Below are positions 9,298 to 19,954 of a stretch of DNA of 64,000 nucleotides, piece by piece. The position numbers and the translations under genes are program-made. The notes beneath the pieces were generated by a model that made no database searches, was not told the DNA's origin, and saw only the letters and a list, made by a program, of their open reading frames with translations. The stretch is taken from NCBI RefSeq assembly GCF_900099695.1, contig NZ_FNCY01000020.1, positions 1 through 64,000 of the forward strand, in the 5' to 3' direction. Position 1 is the stretch's first letter, and each line of letters starts with the position of its first letter. The DNA is from Propionivibrio dicarboxylicus. Lineage in GTDB: Bacteria; Pseudomonadota; Gammaproteobacteria; Burkholderiales; Rhodocyclaceae.

Positions 9298-9501
9298 GAT
9301 TGCAAGCCTTGGCAACAAGAAATAATCGGTCGCGGTATTGCCGGGAGAATTTCGGCGCCCCGACGAACCCGCCTTGTGCGGACAACACTGAACCGCATTC
9401 CACTTCGTTGGTACACCGATCCCGCCCGACACGCCGAAGTTCAAAACGCAGGGGCGCCCCTCGGATTCACCGATCAACGACAAAAAAATCGACGGCCCCG
9501 A

Positions 9502-9529
9502 CTTGAAAAACGAGGACCTCGCCCCTATT
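9502..9529 (+). promoter_or_regulatory. Sigma32-type heat-shock promoter of groESL
   Basis: CTTGAAA at 9502-9508 and CCCCTATT at 9522-9529 are separated by 13 nt. This closely matches the sigma32 consensus (CTTGAAA, 11-16 nt, CCCCAT-T). It lies directly before the CIRCE element and about 115 nt before the groES start. The wider 9298-9643 stretch has no gene and serves as the divergent control region of the DedA gene and groES. Confidence 0.75.
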
Positions 9530-9530
9530 A

Positions 9531-9557
9531 TTAGCACTCGTTCGCTTCGAGTGCTAA
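9531..9557 (+). promoter_or_regulatory. CIRCE operator (HrcA-binding site)
   Basis: Perfect inverted repeat TTAGCACTC, 9-nt spacer, GAGTGCTAA, identical to the CIRCE consensus. It begins one base after the sigma32 -10 box, over the expected transcription start, so HrcA bound here should block initiation. hrcA itself is not in the window. Confidence 0.95.
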
Positions 9558-9643
9558 TAACCAAGTTACCGAAGCGCAGTATTACCACGGCGAAAGCCGG
9601 TCAAGTACGTCGTTACTATTGCTTAAAAACAGGAGAAATCAGC

Positions 9644-9934
9644 ATGAAAATCCGTCCTTTGCATGATCGCGTGATCGTCAAGCGTCTCGAGGAAGAGCGC
9701 AAAACCGCATCCGGCATCGTGATCCCCGACAACGCCGCCGAGAAGCCCGACCAAGGGCAGGTTCTGTCCGTCGGCCCAGGCAAGCGTGACGAGAACGGCA
9801 AGGCTGTCGGCATGGACGTCAAGGTTGGCGACCGCGTGCTCTTCGGCAAGTACGCCGGCCAGACCGTCAAGGTCGATGGCGAGGAACTGCTCGTCATGCG
9901 CGAAGAAGACATCATGGGCGTCGTCGAGGCCTGA
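9644..9934 (+). CDS. groES: Co-chaperonin GroES
   Basis: A 96-residue protein starting [14 protein letters not shown], the canonical Cpn10 N-terminus and length. The mobile-loop region ([16 protein letters not shown], residues about 20-35) that contacts GroEL and the C-terminal [10 protein letters not shown] are both present. It forms the heptameric lid of the GroEL folding chamber in the cytoplasm. The start is set by the AGGAGA ribosome site at 9631-9636. The upstream in-frame ATG at 9503 lies inside the promoter and was rejected. groEL follows after 57 nt in the same heat-shock operon. Confidence 0.98.
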   Translation: MKIRPLHDRVIVKRLEEERKTASGIVIPDNAAEKPDQGQVLSVGPGKRDENGKAVGMDVKVGDRVLFGKYAGQTVKVDGEELLVMREEDIMGVVEA

Positions 9935-9970
9935 TCGCCTCGCCCACAACGCTTACCGACCCATCCCTAA

Positions 9971-11644
<1,674 letters not shown>

Positions 11645-11674
11645 TCACGTCCAACAGCTTCGCCTGAAACACGC

Positions 11675-11709
11675 AAAGCCCCGGAACGGCATCCCCGTTC
11701 CGGGGCTTT
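11675..11709 (+). terminator. Rho-independent terminator of groESL
   Basis: A perfect 15-bp stem (5' arm 11675-11689, 3' arm 11695-11709) with a 5-nt loop. The arms start AAAGCCCC and end GGGGCTTT. The U-tract is short (TTTG then TTC). It lies 30 nt after the groEL stop. Confidence 0.85.
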
Positions 11710-11760
11710 GTTCATCACGAGATCCGCCTCGCTCGCCCGCGCACTAAATGACGGACGCGA

Positions 11761-12144
11761 TCAGCCGCCGTCCTCGCCATCCGCCATATCGACGAGTCGC
11801 TCGCATTCGCCCATCAAGGACAACGCCACCTCCGACGAATGCCGGGGATCGAGCGATTCCATCATTTCGTGAGCGAGATACAGGCCCGCCTCGCGCGAGA
11901 GTGACTCGGCGAGTTGCCGCGCCAAACCGTCGCTCAAACCGGACAATAGCCTTCTCGCCACCAGCGGCAAATCCCGCCGGGTGCGCGCCAGCCACTCGGC
12001 CGCCAGACTCGCCCCCTGCGCCTCCGTCAGCCACTGCCCGTGCTCGTAAAACGTCGACAAACGCTCGGCGGTCAGCGCGAAAACCAGCGCCACGCGCACA
12101 CCGCGTTCGTCCGCCGGCAATGACGCTGCACTATTCGGGAACAT
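11761..12144 (-). CDS. Hypothetical protein
   Basis: A small acidic soluble protein of 127 residues starting MFPNSAASLPADERG. A GGAGGA ribosome site ends 10 nt before this ATG, whereas the upstream in-frame ATG (12162) overlaps that site, so the inner start is preferred. The sequence is Leu/Ala/Glu/Arg-rich and predicted helical, without signal peptide or membrane segment. I do not recognise a family. It sits 73 bp downstream of the DUF5924 membrane-protein gene on the same strand and may share its transcript. The reciprocal open frame on the + strand is Arg/Pro-rich and is treated as a shadow. Confidence 0.5.
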   Translation of the reverse strand: MFPNSAASLPADERGVRVALVFALTAERLSTFYEHGQWLTEAQGASLAAEWLARTRRDLPLVARRLLSGLSDGLARQLAESLSREAGLYLAHEMMESLDPRHSSEVALSLMGECERLVDMADGEDGG

Positions 12145-12217
12145 CGGAACACCGTCCTCCATGACGATCGAGCGGCAAGCCTACCATGCCGACATGACGC
12201 TTGATTGCGCCCCCCCC

Positions 12218-13276
12218 CTAGAACTCACGCAAGCTCAGTTGCTCGGGCGCCGCGCTGCCACGCTCGACCGTCACCGACTGGATACCGATGGTGCGACCAT
12301 CCTGTGTTGCGACGATCAGGCGCCATTCTCCCGGCACCGGATTGAGCACCCAGGAATACCCGCGAAAACCGCGCTCGCGTCCGCCGGTACTGCGAAAACG
12401 GCTCCGGTAGACCACCCGCCACCCGCCGCCCTCGCGCACTTCCCAGCGATGTTCGAGCAGCGCCGTCACCCCCAGGGGTGCGAACACGGCGGAAACCCCG
12501 TACAACTTTTCGCCCTCCGGCACATGAACGGTCGTCGCCTGATCGCGCCAGAACTGCCATGCAGACGGCGATTCGACCGCTAGCGTCAACCGGTTGCCGC
12601 CCTGCGTCAGCGCATGTCCGACCGCCAGATCCTGCTTCACCAGCGGCACCGGCGCAATCATGTCGAGCGCACCGGCCAGCGCCAACACGAACGCCACGCC
12701 CCACGACGGCAGCATGCGTCCCGGACGCCCTGGCGAAATCCACCAAAGCCCATGCGCGAGGAGAATACCGACCGCCGTCGACAGATAGAACCAGCTCCAG
12801 TGCAGGCTTCCGGCCGCCAACGGCAACGCGAAATTGAACAGAAGAATGGCATTGAGCGCAAACAGCGCCCAGATCAGCGTGAAGCGCCGGCCATAGAGCC
12901 GGGCAGCGAATTCGTTGCCGATGAGCAGGCCACCCAGGACCGTTGCCATCAGCCAGGTGCCGAGATGCCCGGCACTCTTGAAATAGAGAATGAAGAGCGC
13001 CGAGAAAATTCCGCCAAAGAAAAACTGGAGCAGGAGATACGGCGCCCGCCAGGCGAAGCCGCGAAAACGTCCGCGCAGACTCCGCTCGGCTTCCGGCGCG
13101 ACGAGCATCGCCGATTCGCGCCGCGCCAGCCAGAGGATCAGCAGCGCAGCGCCGAGCAGGAAACCGCCGAGCCGCCAAAAATCCGACGGGCGGACGCGCT
13201 GGCCGATCGTCAACGCGTCCCAGACGAAACCACCGAGGAAGGCACTCACCGGATAAAAACGCCGCAGGATTTTCAC
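12218..13276 (-). CDS. DUF5924/DUF2914 membrane protein
   Basis: A 352-residue protein. The N-terminal 180 residues or so hold six to seven hydrophobic helices. A soluble C-terminal domain (about 225-352) has the DUF2914 pattern: LEHRWE near 285, then VYRSRF, RGYSW and PGEWRLIVATQDGRTIG. That domain usually occurs in periplasmic parts of membrane proteins of unknown function. Start choice: GTG at 13276 (MKILRRFYP), typical of family N-termini. The longer frame begins with a TTG at 13306. The gene is divergent from the epimerase gene at 13493. Confidence 0.7.
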   Translation of the reverse strand: MKILRRFYPVSAFLGGFVWDALTIGQRVRPSDFWRLGGFLLGAALLILWLARRESAMLVAPEAERSLRGRFRGFAWRAPYLLLQFFFGGIFSALFILYFKSAGHLGTWLMATVLGGLLIGNEFAARLYGRRFTLIWALFALNAILLFNFALPLAAGSLHWSWFYLSTAVGILLAHGLWWISPGRPGRMLPSWGVAFVLALAGALDMIAPVPLVKQDLAVGHALTQGGNRLTLAVESPSAWQFWRDQATTVHVPEGEKLYGVSAVFAPLGVTALLEHRWEVREGGGWRVVYRSRFRSTGGRERGFRGYSWVLNPVPGEWRLIVATQDGRTIGIQSVTVERGSAAPEQLSLREF

Positions 13277-13492
13277 GACAGGACTTTCATTTCGAGCTAA
13301 CAACAAACCAATCCGCCATGATAAACCGGCAGCCCCGCTTCCCGACGCCGGGATACGATCATTTCTCGGTCATAAGGCAGGTATGGCACAATGCCGCGCG
13401 TCGCCCCACGTTGTCCCCCGACCGACGCGGCTACCCGCGCTCCGGACGCAATCGTGCGCCAGCGGCATTTCGAGCAAAATGAGAGACTCAGC

Positions 13493-14500
13493 ATGAAAGT
13501 ATTGGTTACCGGCGCGGCCGGATTCATTGGATCGACACTGACCCTGCGCCTGTTGGCCCGCGGCGACACCGTCATCGGACTCGACAACCATAACGACTAC
13601 TACGACCCGAGCCTCAAGGAGGCGCGACTGGCGCGCTTTGCTGACCACCCGAATTATGTTCATGTCCGCGCCGATCTTGCCGACCGCGCCGTAATTGAAG
13701 GCATATTCACCGATCATCGCCCGCAGCGTGTGGTCAATCTCGCCGCCCAGGCCGGCGTGCGCTACTCGATCGAAAATCCGCTGGCCTACATCCACAGCAA
13801 CATCGTCGGCTTCGCCCACATTCTCGAAGGCTGCCGCCATCATGGCGTCGACCACCTGGTCTATGCCAGCACCTCCAGCGTCTATGGCGCCAACACGCTC
13901 ATGCCGTTCTCGATCCACCAGAACGTCGATCACCCCCTCAGTCTGTATGCTGCCAGCAAGAAGTCGAACGAACTGATGGCCCACACCTACAGCCATCTGT
14001 ACGGACTGCCGACAACCGGACTACGCTTCTTCACCGTTTATGGCCCCTGGGGGCGCCCGGACATGGCGCTGTTCAAGTTCACCAAGGCTATCCTCGCCGG
14101 AGAACCGATCCAGGTCTTCAACTACGGCAAGCACCGGCGCGACTTCACCTATGTCGATGACATCGTCGAGGGCATCGTCCGCGTACTTGACCGTCCGGCG
14201 CCGGCGAATCCCGCGTGGCGTGGCGATGCGCCCGACCCCGGCAGCAGCGCTGCGCCCTGGCGCGTTTACAACATCGGCAACAACGCGCCGGTCGAACTGC
14301 TGGACTACATCGGCGCCATCGAGAAGGCGCTTGGCATGAAGGCGCAGATGACGCTGTTGCCGCTGCAATCGGGCGACGTGCCCGACACTTATGCCGACGT
14401 CAGCGATCTCACCGAACAGTTCGACTACCGACCAAACACCAGCGTCGAGGTCGGGATCGCACGCTTCGTCGATTGGTACCGCGACTACTTCAAGGTCTAA
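13493..14500 (+). CDS. NAD-dependent UDP-glucuronate 4-epimerase-like protein
   Basis: A 335-residue short-chain dehydrogenase/epimerase. It has the Rossmann motif GAAGFIG near residue 7, LDNHNDYYD (typical of UDP-glucuronate epimerases rather than GalE), the catalytic Tyr152-x3-Lys156 motif in YAASKKSNE, and [14 protein letters not shown] followed by [12 protein letters not shown]. The family converts UDP-glucuronate to UDP-galacturonate for capsule, O-antigen or LPS core. Its substrate could come from Ugd encoded at 54334. The start [10 protein letters not shown] at 13493 is preferred over an upstream ATG giving an atypical Arg/Pro-rich extension. The specific sugar is inference. Confidence 0.85.
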   Translation: MKVLVTGAAGFIGSTLTLRLLARGDTVIGLDNHNDYYDPSLKEARLARFADHPNYVHVRADLADRAVIEGIFTDHRPQRVVNLAAQAGVRYSIENPLAYIHSNIVGFAHILEGCRHHGVDHLVYASTSSVYGANTLMPFSIHQNVDHPLSLYAASKKSNELMAHTYSHLYGLPTTGLRFFTVYGPWGRPDMALFKFTKAILAGEPIQVFNYGKHRRDFTYVDDIVEGIVRVLDRPAPANPAWRGDAPDPGSSAAPWRVYNIGNNAPVELLDYIGAIEKALGMKAQMTLLPLQSGDVPDTYADVSDLTEQFDYRPNTSVEVGIARFVDWYRDYFKV

Positions 14501-14518
14501 GCGGCTGCGGGTCCGCGA

Positions 14519-15721
14519 TCAACGCGCGGCGGCGCGGCCCAGCATTTCGCGGAACGCCATGAACAGGCGATGCATCGCCGCTTGCTTGTAGGGATAGACG
14601 TCAATCGGGTCCATCGCATGCACGACCATGGCATGGTCGATCTCGAACACCAAGAGACGTCCATCGGCAGTCTCGGCGCAGTCAAGGCCGAGATAATCGA
14701 GGCCGACGGCGGCATGGATCCCTGCCAGCGCCTCTGCATGGCGAGCCGCGAAAGCATCGTCGAAACTCGCCATGAAAACGGCTTCTTCCGCGCGTTTCGC
14801 GGCGCTATCGGCCATGCCGGCATTGAGATAATGGATCATCCAGTGGTCGGAGATACCCATGTGACAGGCATACGGTTTGCCATCGACCAGGGCCACCCGA
14901 TATTTGCGGTACTGACCATCGCTTGAGCGGTAGTCGATGAAAGGCGCAATAAAGACATCTTCGCCAGGAATCCGGGCGAGGACCGCTGCCAGCGTCACCG
15001 GATCGACGATCTTGTGCAAATCGTTACCGGCATGCGAATCCACCGGCCGCACCAACAGCGGAAAACCAATGGCATTGGCTTCACGCGGCGCCTCGGCAAG
15101 CATCCTGCGATTCACCCGTAGCGTCGGCGGCATCAGCACGCCCGGTACGGCCGCGAGCAATTCGGCCGCCGTGTCGCGCGCCACGAGGGCGATTCGGGAC
15201 GGATCGTTAAGTGTCGGCCGTGGCCAGGAGGCAAGCAGCGGCTGCCAGGCATCGATGAACGGGCGATTCGCTGCGGTCTCGCTCAGCGCCACCAGCAACA
15301 CGTCATGTTCAGGCAGCGCTTCCGGCGCAACCACCTGCTCGGAGACATAGTAGAGATCGAGATCGACGTCGGAATCTTCGAGAAGGCACTCGACCGGAAT
15401 ATTCGCCATCAGGTCGCCGGGCGCGACCAGCACCAGCAAACGCAGACGCGTCGGCCGTCGCGACGGAAAATGGAAATGACGACGCACCGCCAGCGCTTCA
15501 CGTTGCAACAAACGCGCAAGCGGCTCGTTCCCGTAGAAACGCAAAATGACAGCTGCGTCGAGCAGTGCGCCGGCATCGTCTTCGCGCTCGGTCGCCTGGC
15601 GGATCAGTCGCTCGTACAAGGGGCGCAGATCGACGCCCAGAAAATTGAAGCGCATCAGCGGCGCCAACCCGAGGTGCGGAATCACGGGCAAGGTCAGCAG
15701 TTCTTCGATGGAAAACAGCAT
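14519..15721 (-). CDS. ATP-grasp domain protein (RimK/D-Ala ligase-like fold)
   Basis: About 400 residues. The N-terminal 90 residues are helical (YERLIRQATEREDDAGALLDAA, TPR-like). A middle domain has LVLVAPGDLMANIPVECLLED and HDVLLVALSETAANRPF. An ATP-grasp domain follows, with FPLLVRPVDSHAGNDLHKI near 270, EDVFIAPFIDYRSSDGQYRKYRV near 310, and the metal-binding LGLDCAETADGRLLVFEID near 365. ATP-grasp enzymes join carboxylates to amines or thiols through acyl-phosphates. The substrate here is unknown. The start is uncertain: MLFSIEELL at 15721 gives a compact protein but lacks a clear ribosome site, and the frame is open up to 15928. It is convergent with the epimerase gene. Confidence 0.65.
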   Translation of the reverse strand: MLFSIEELLTLPVIPHLGLAPLMRFNFLGVDLRPLYERLIRQATEREDDAGALLDAAVILRFYGNEPLARLLQREALAVRRHFHFPSRRPTRLRLLVLVAPGDLMANIPVECLLEDSDVDLDLYYVSEQVVAPEALPEHDVLLVALSETAANRPFIDAWQPLLASWPRPTLNDPSRIALVARDTAAELLAAVPGVLMPPTLRVNRRMLAEAPREANAIGFPLLVRPVDSHAGNDLHKIVDPVTLAAVLARIPGEDVFIAPFIDYRSSDGQYRKYRVALVDGKPYACHMGISDHWMIHYLNAGMADSAAKRAEEAVFMASFDDAFAARHAEALAGIHAAVGLDYLGLDCAETADGRLLVFEIDHAMVVHAMDPIDVYPYKQAAMHRLFMAFREMLGRAAAR

Positions 15722-15969
15722 GAATGAACAGGCGGCAGGAAGAATGAAAGCCCCGGACTCTACCCGCGTCGGCACGCAAAGGCACGAGGCAAAAACGTAA
15801 GAATGTGTAAAGGCAGCCGCCATCCTACCGGAAGTTATTACCGAGCGCCGACCGCAAGTGGTCGATGCAACAATTTGCAATGTATTTCCAATCCTGCGGA
15901 ATCCGGTTGTAACACCTTGACAGGACAATGTACCGCATCACAAGACATCGTCGTAACGACCGAAACACC

Positions 15970-17307
15970 ATGAAAAAAATCCAGACATCACTGCTTATTT
16001 TCCTTGTATCGCTGACCGCACTGTGGCTGCTCGCCGACACACCGCTGCCATCACCGTTGACCTACGGCGCTTTTCGCAACGTCTTTATGCAATATAGCGG
16101 CGTCATCGCGATGGGCGCGATGAGCCTGGCGATGATCCTCGCCCTGCGCTGGCAGCGCCTCGAATCGATGCTCGGTGGCCTCGACAAGATCTATCGCCTG
16201 CACAAATGGCTCGGCATCACCGCGCTCGTCACCTCGATCCTGCACTGGTGGCTCGGCCAGGGGACCAAATGGATGACACAATGGGGCTGGCTCGTGCGAC
16301 CGCCACGCGGCGCACGCCCGAACCCGGCCGACCTCGGCCTGATCGAGGGCTGGCTGCGCAGCCAGCGCGGACTCGCCGAGACGCTCGGCGAATGGGGCTT
16401 CTACCTCGCCGCGCTGCTGCTCGTGCTAGCACTGATCAAGCGCTTCCCCTACCACCTCTTCCGCAGGACCCACACCTGGCTCGCGGCTCTCTACCTGGTT
16501 TTCGTCTTTCATGCCATCGTTCTGACAAGACTCACCTACTGGCAACAACCGCTCGGTTGGATCATGGCGATACTGATGACCGGTGGCGTTGTGGCGGCGA
16601 TCATCGCCTTGACGGGGAAAATCGGCGCCAGTCGCAAGATCGGCGCACGGGTGAACGCGCGCCGCGATCTGCCCGCGCTGCGTGTTTTCGAGGTGGAACT
16701 GACGCTCGATCCGGGCTGGCCGGGGCATACGGCCGGGCAGTTCGCCTTCGTTACGTTCGATCCCGCCGAAGGCCCGCATCCCTATACGATCGCCTCAGCC
16801 TGGAACCCGGCCCAGCCGCGGCTCGCCATCGCCGCCAAGGCGCTCGGCGACCACACCGAACGCCTGCGCGAAGATCTAACGGTCGGTGCCACGGCTGTCG
16901 TCGAAGGTCCGTATGGCCGCTTCGACTTCAATGACGGCCAGGCACGTCAAATTTGGGTCGGTGCCGGCATCGGCATTACCCCCTTCCTCGCACGTCTCGG
17001 CGAACTGGCCGCGCGTCGCGGCAACCAGGCCATCGATCTGTTCTATTCGACGTCGCTCAAGGATGCCACCGTCGTCGCGCAGCTGACCGAAGCCGCTAAC
17101 CGCGCCAGCGTCTCGCTGCATATCATCGACAGCGGCAACGAGGGGCGACTTGATGCAACGATCATCCGCACACGCGTCCCGGAGTGGGCGGCGTCGAGTC
17201 TCTGGTTCTGCGGCCCGAGTGCCTTCGCTCGCAGCCTGCGGCACGAATTGCTGACCCTCGGATTGCCCGCCAATCGCTTTCATCAGGAACTGTTCGAGAT
17301 GCGTTGA
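15970..17307 (+). CDS. Ferric-reductase-like flavocytochrome (COG4097 type)
   Basis: A 445-residue membrane oxidoreductase. About six transmembrane helices fill residues 5-220, including His-bearing helices (HKWLGITALVTSILHWW and RTHTWLAALYLVFVFHAIVL) expected to ligate two hemes. The C-terminal half is a ferredoxin-NADP reductase module: FAD motif HPYTIASAW near 276, then VEGPYGRF, the NAD(P) motif WVGAGIGITPFLARL near 335, and FCGPSAF near 415. It likely moves electrons from NAD(P)H across the inner membrane to ferric iron, oxygen or a quinone. The acceptor is not evident. The start MKKIQTSLL at 15970 puts the first helix at the N-terminus. A TTGACA occurs at 15917-15922 without a good -10. 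Confidence 0.85.
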   Translation: MKKIQTSLLIFLVSLTALWLLADTPLPSPLTYGAFRNVFMQYSGVIAMGAMSLAMILALRWQRLESMLGGLDKIYRLHKWLGITALVTSILHWWLGQGTKWMTQWGWLVRPPRGARPNPADLGLIEGWLRSQRGLAETLGEWGFYLAALLLVLALIKRFPYHLFRRTHTWLAALYLVFVFHAIVLTRLTYWQQPLGWIMAILMTGGVVAAIIALTGKIGASRKIGARVNARRDLPALRVFEVELTLDPGWPGHTAGQFAFVTFDPAEGPHPYTIASAWNPAQPRLAIAAKALGDHTERLREDLTVGATAVVEGPYGRFDFNDGQARQIWVGAGIGITPFLARLGELAARRGNQAIDLFYSTSLKDATVVAQLTEAANRASVSLHIIDSGNEGRLDATIIRTRVPEWAASSLWFCGPSAFARSLRHELLTLGLPANRFHQELFEMR

Positions 17308-17402
17308 TGCCGCCCTTTCCCGCGCATGGGCAGGTAGCCATGTGACAGCCGCGGCCGCTTCGCTTATAGTGCGCTGCTCCGATGTCACCCGGCGAACCGA
17401 CC

Positions 17403-18398
17403 ATGCTGAATAAATTCATATCACTAGCGCTGCTTTCCATGACACTGATCTTGCCGGCCCAGGCCCAGACATCGGCCCAGGCGCCGGCAAAAGGAAGCGC
17501 CTACCCGACCAAGCCGGTCCGCCTGATCGTCCCCTTCCCCCCGGGCGGCGGCTCGGACATCCTGGCGCGGCTGATCACCAGCAAGCTCAGCGAACAGCAC
17601 AAGTGGACCTTCATCATCGACAACAAACCCGGCGCCGGCGGCACGATCGGCATTACCGAGGCAGTCCGGATGGCGCCGACTGGCTACGACCTTGTCATGG
17701 GACAGAAGGATAATCTGGTAATCGGCCCCTGGTTGTTCAAGAACCTGCCCTGGGATCCGACCCGCGACCTCGTGCCGATCGCCCATGTCGCCTATACGCC
17801 GGTATTGATCGCCACTAGCGTCGATTCCAAATTCAAGACGCTGAATGACGTCGTCGCTGCCGCACGCAAGTCGCCCGGCAACATCAACTACGGTTCACCA
17901 GGCAATGGCACCTCGATCCACCTGGCGGCCGTACTCTTCGAAAAAGCCGCTGGCATCCAGCTCATGCATATTCCGTACAAGGGCTCGAGTCCGGCCCTGC
18001 TCGACGCCATCGCCGGCAACGTCGAACTGCTCGTCTCGTCGGTGCCATCGGCCATGGGGCAGATCAAGGGCGGCAAATTGCGCCCGCTCGCGGTCACCTC
18101 GGCCAAACGCAGCTCGCTGCTGCCGGATGTACCGACGGTCGCCGAACTCGGCTTCAAGAACTTCGACGTCACAACCTGGTACGGCCTGTTCGCCCCGGCC
18201 GGCACGCCCCCCGCCGTCGTCGATACGCTCAACGCCGCCGTCAACACGCTGCTGGGCAATGCTGAAGTACGCGCAGCCATCCGCGAACAGGGCGCCGAAC
18301 CCGAAGCGATGACGCCGGCAAAATTCGGCGCCATGATCAAGGCTGACTACCCGCGCTGGAAAAACATCGTCGAATCGTCGGGCGCCACCAACAACTAG
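17403..18398 (+). CDS. Bug/TctC-family periplasmic solute-binding protein
   Basis: A 331-residue exported protein with a classic signal peptide (MLNKFISLALLSMTLILPAQAQ). It then shows the TctC signature: YPTKPVRLIVPFPPGGGSDILAR, VIDNKPGAGGTIG-like DNKPGAGGTIG, GSPGNGTSIHL, and the C-terminal PDVPTVAELGF. The family binds small carboxylates in the periplasm for tripartite tricarboxylate transport or sensing. No tctA/tctB membrane genes are nearby. That is usual in betaproteobacteria, which carry many orphan copies. It starts 95 nt after the ferric-reductase gene. Confidence 0.92.
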   Translation: MLNKFISLALLSMTLILPAQAQTSAQAPAKGSAYPTKPVRLIVPFPPGGGSDILARLITSKLSEQHKWTFIIDNKPGAGGTIGITEAVRMAPTGYDLVMGQKDNLVIGPWLFKNLPWDPTRDLVPIAHVAYTPVLIATSVDSKFKTLNDVVAAARKSPGNINYGSPGNGTSIHLAAVLFEKAAGIQLMHIPYKGSSPALLDAIAGNVELLVSSVPSAMGQIKGGKLRPLAVTSAKRSSLLPDVPTVAELGFKNFDVTTWYGLFAPAGTPPAVVDTLNAAVNTLLGNAEVRAAIREQGAEPEAMTPAKFGAMIKADYPRWKNIVESSGATNN

Positions 18399-18433
18399 GC
18401 CGGGACGCTCGTCAAACCGCCGGCGCTACGGAT

Positions 18434-18835
18434 TCAGCCGGCAGGACGCGCCTTGTCGTTGGCGTCGAGCCAGCGCACTACGTCGGCAAGCGCGCTTTCC
18501 GCCGTCAACTCGGCGTCGAAGCGCTCGCCGTCCGACGCCTGCGGCATCGCCCGGCGAATTCGTGCGGCATAGTCGCCGATTTCGGTCGGGCTCTTGCAGT
18601 ACCTGACGGCCAACTCGAATGCCAGGGCGCTCGGCGTCTGCCGCCAGAGCGCATGCAAGGCGTTGGTCATGCGGACGCTACGCAGCTTGGGGCAATGGCG
18701 CGCGAGCGTCTCAAAAAAACGCATCAGTTGGGGACTGGCCGAGTCCTCCCGCAACAACACTTGACCGAATTCCTGCACCGCTTTGTACTGGTGTTCCCAC
18801 CAGTTGCGAAGGTGATCTGGAATGGCATTTGACAT
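18434..18835 (-). CDS. Hypothetical cytoplasmic protein
   Basis: A 133-residue protein starting MSNAIPDHLRNWWEHQY. It is predicted all-helical and Arg/Ala-rich, with no signal peptide, membrane segment or metal motif. A GAGG ribosome site precedes the ATG at a plausible distance. Family not recognised. It is convergent with the TctC gene and divergent from the reductase gene at 19043. Moderately confident that it is real, because the frame is intact with good start context and no better frame competes. Confidence 0.5.
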   Translation of the reverse strand: MSNAIPDHLRNWWEHQYKAVQEFGQVLLREDSASPQLMRFFETLARHCPKLRSVRMTNALHALWRQTPSALAFELAVRYCKSPTEIGDYAARIRRAMPQASDGERFDAELTAESALADVVRWLDANDKARPAG

Positions 18836-19042
18836 TATCTGGCCTCATGCGGATTAGTTCGTGCAGGGCGGATACTAACAAACCTCGGCGCACAACAACC
18901 GACTTTCCACAAAAACAATAACTTATGCCATAAGCACAGACGCTGACGATGGCATTCTCTGATCCTGCGACACGATGAACGGCGCCATTGGATCGGACGG
19001 TGATAGAGTTCCGGCTTCACCCGCCGACTCACGGAGTCTGAT

Positions 19043-19924
19043 ATGAAAATCGGATTTATAGGATTGGGCATCATGGGGCGTCCGATGGCGCTCAACCTCC
19101 TCAAGCACGGACATGCCTTACGCGTCTGGTCGCGACGCGAGGCCTCGATGCAAGCGCTGCTCGACGCCGGCGCGACCGGGGCGACAAACCCGGCCGAACT
19201 CGCCAGCGATGCCGACATCATCTTCACGATGGTGCCGGACGCACCCGATGTGCACGAGGTCCTGTTCGGCGACAAGGGCATCACAAAAGGCGCGCGCCCC
19301 GGCCTGATCGCCGTCGACATGAGCACGATCAACCCGATCGCCGCCCGCACCCTGGCCAGCGACCTCGATGCGCTCGGCATCGACTTTCTCGACGCGCCGG
19401 TCTCTGGCGGTGAAGTCGGCGCCATTGCCGGAACGTTGTCGATCATGGCCGGGGGAAAACCCGAGGTTTTCGCGCGCGTTCAGCCTTATTTCGCCTGCAT
19501 GGGGAAGACGGTCTCGCACGTCGGCAAGGCCGGCGCCGGACAGGCAGCCAAGGCCGCCAATCAGATCATCACCGGCGTCAGCGTCATGATGGTCGCCGAA
19601 GCCTTCAATTTCGCCGAAAAGAACGGCGTCGACCTCGTCCGCTTGCGCGAAGCGCTGATGGGTGGTTCGGCCGCCTCCAAGACGCTTGAAGTGCACGGAC
19701 AACGCATGCTCGACCGGCATTTCGATCCGGGCTTCAAGTCCTGGATGCGCCAGAAGGACATGAATATCGTCATGGAAGCTGCCCACGCGCTCGGCATTTG
19801 CCTGCCACTGACGGCAGCGACGGCGCAGATGTACAACGCCGTCATGGCCAGCGACCTGGGCGAAGCCGACCAAACGATCGTCATCAAACTGCTCGAACAA
19901 CTCTCCGGCATCCGCAAGGACTAA
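19043..19924 (+). CDS. glxR: 2-hydroxy-3-oxopropionate (tartronate semialdehyde) reductase
   Basis: A 293-residue member of the beta-hydroxyacid dehydrogenase family. It has the N-terminal NAD(P) motif IGFIGLGIMGRPMALNLLKHGH, the substrate-binding DAPVSGGEVGAIAGTL near 120, and the catalytic lysine (K170) in GQAAKAANQ. Length and motifs fit GlxR/GarR, which reduce tartronate semialdehyde to glycerate in glyoxylate or glucarate use. Related 3-hydroxyisobutyrate or gamma-hydroxybutyrate dehydrogenases cannot be excluded. It is followed after 30 nt by a Gfo/Idh/MocA gene, probably one operon. No glyoxylate carboligase or hydroxypyruvate isomerase gene is nearby. A GGAG ribosome site supports the start. 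Confidence 0.82.
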   Translation: MKIGFIGLGIMGRPMALNLLKHGHALRVWSRREASMQALLDAGATGATNPAELASDADIIFTMVPDAPDVHEVLFGDKGITKGARPGLIAVDMSTINPIAARTLASDLDALGIDFLDAPVSGGEVGAIAGTLSIMAGGKPEVFARVQPYFACMGKTVSHVGKAGAGQAAKAANQIITGVSVMMVAEAFNFAEKNGVDLVRLREALMGGSAASKTLEVHGQRMLDRHFDPGFKSWMRQKDMNIVMEAAHALGICLPLTAATAQMYNAVMASDLGEADQTIVIKLLEQLSGIRKD

Positions 19925-19954
19925 GACGAGAGCATCTCAAGGAATAAGCACAGC

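Noticed and set aside
17403-18398. Complete tripartite tricarboxylate transporter operon
   Set aside because: Only the TctC-type binding protein is present; no tctA or tctB neighbours.
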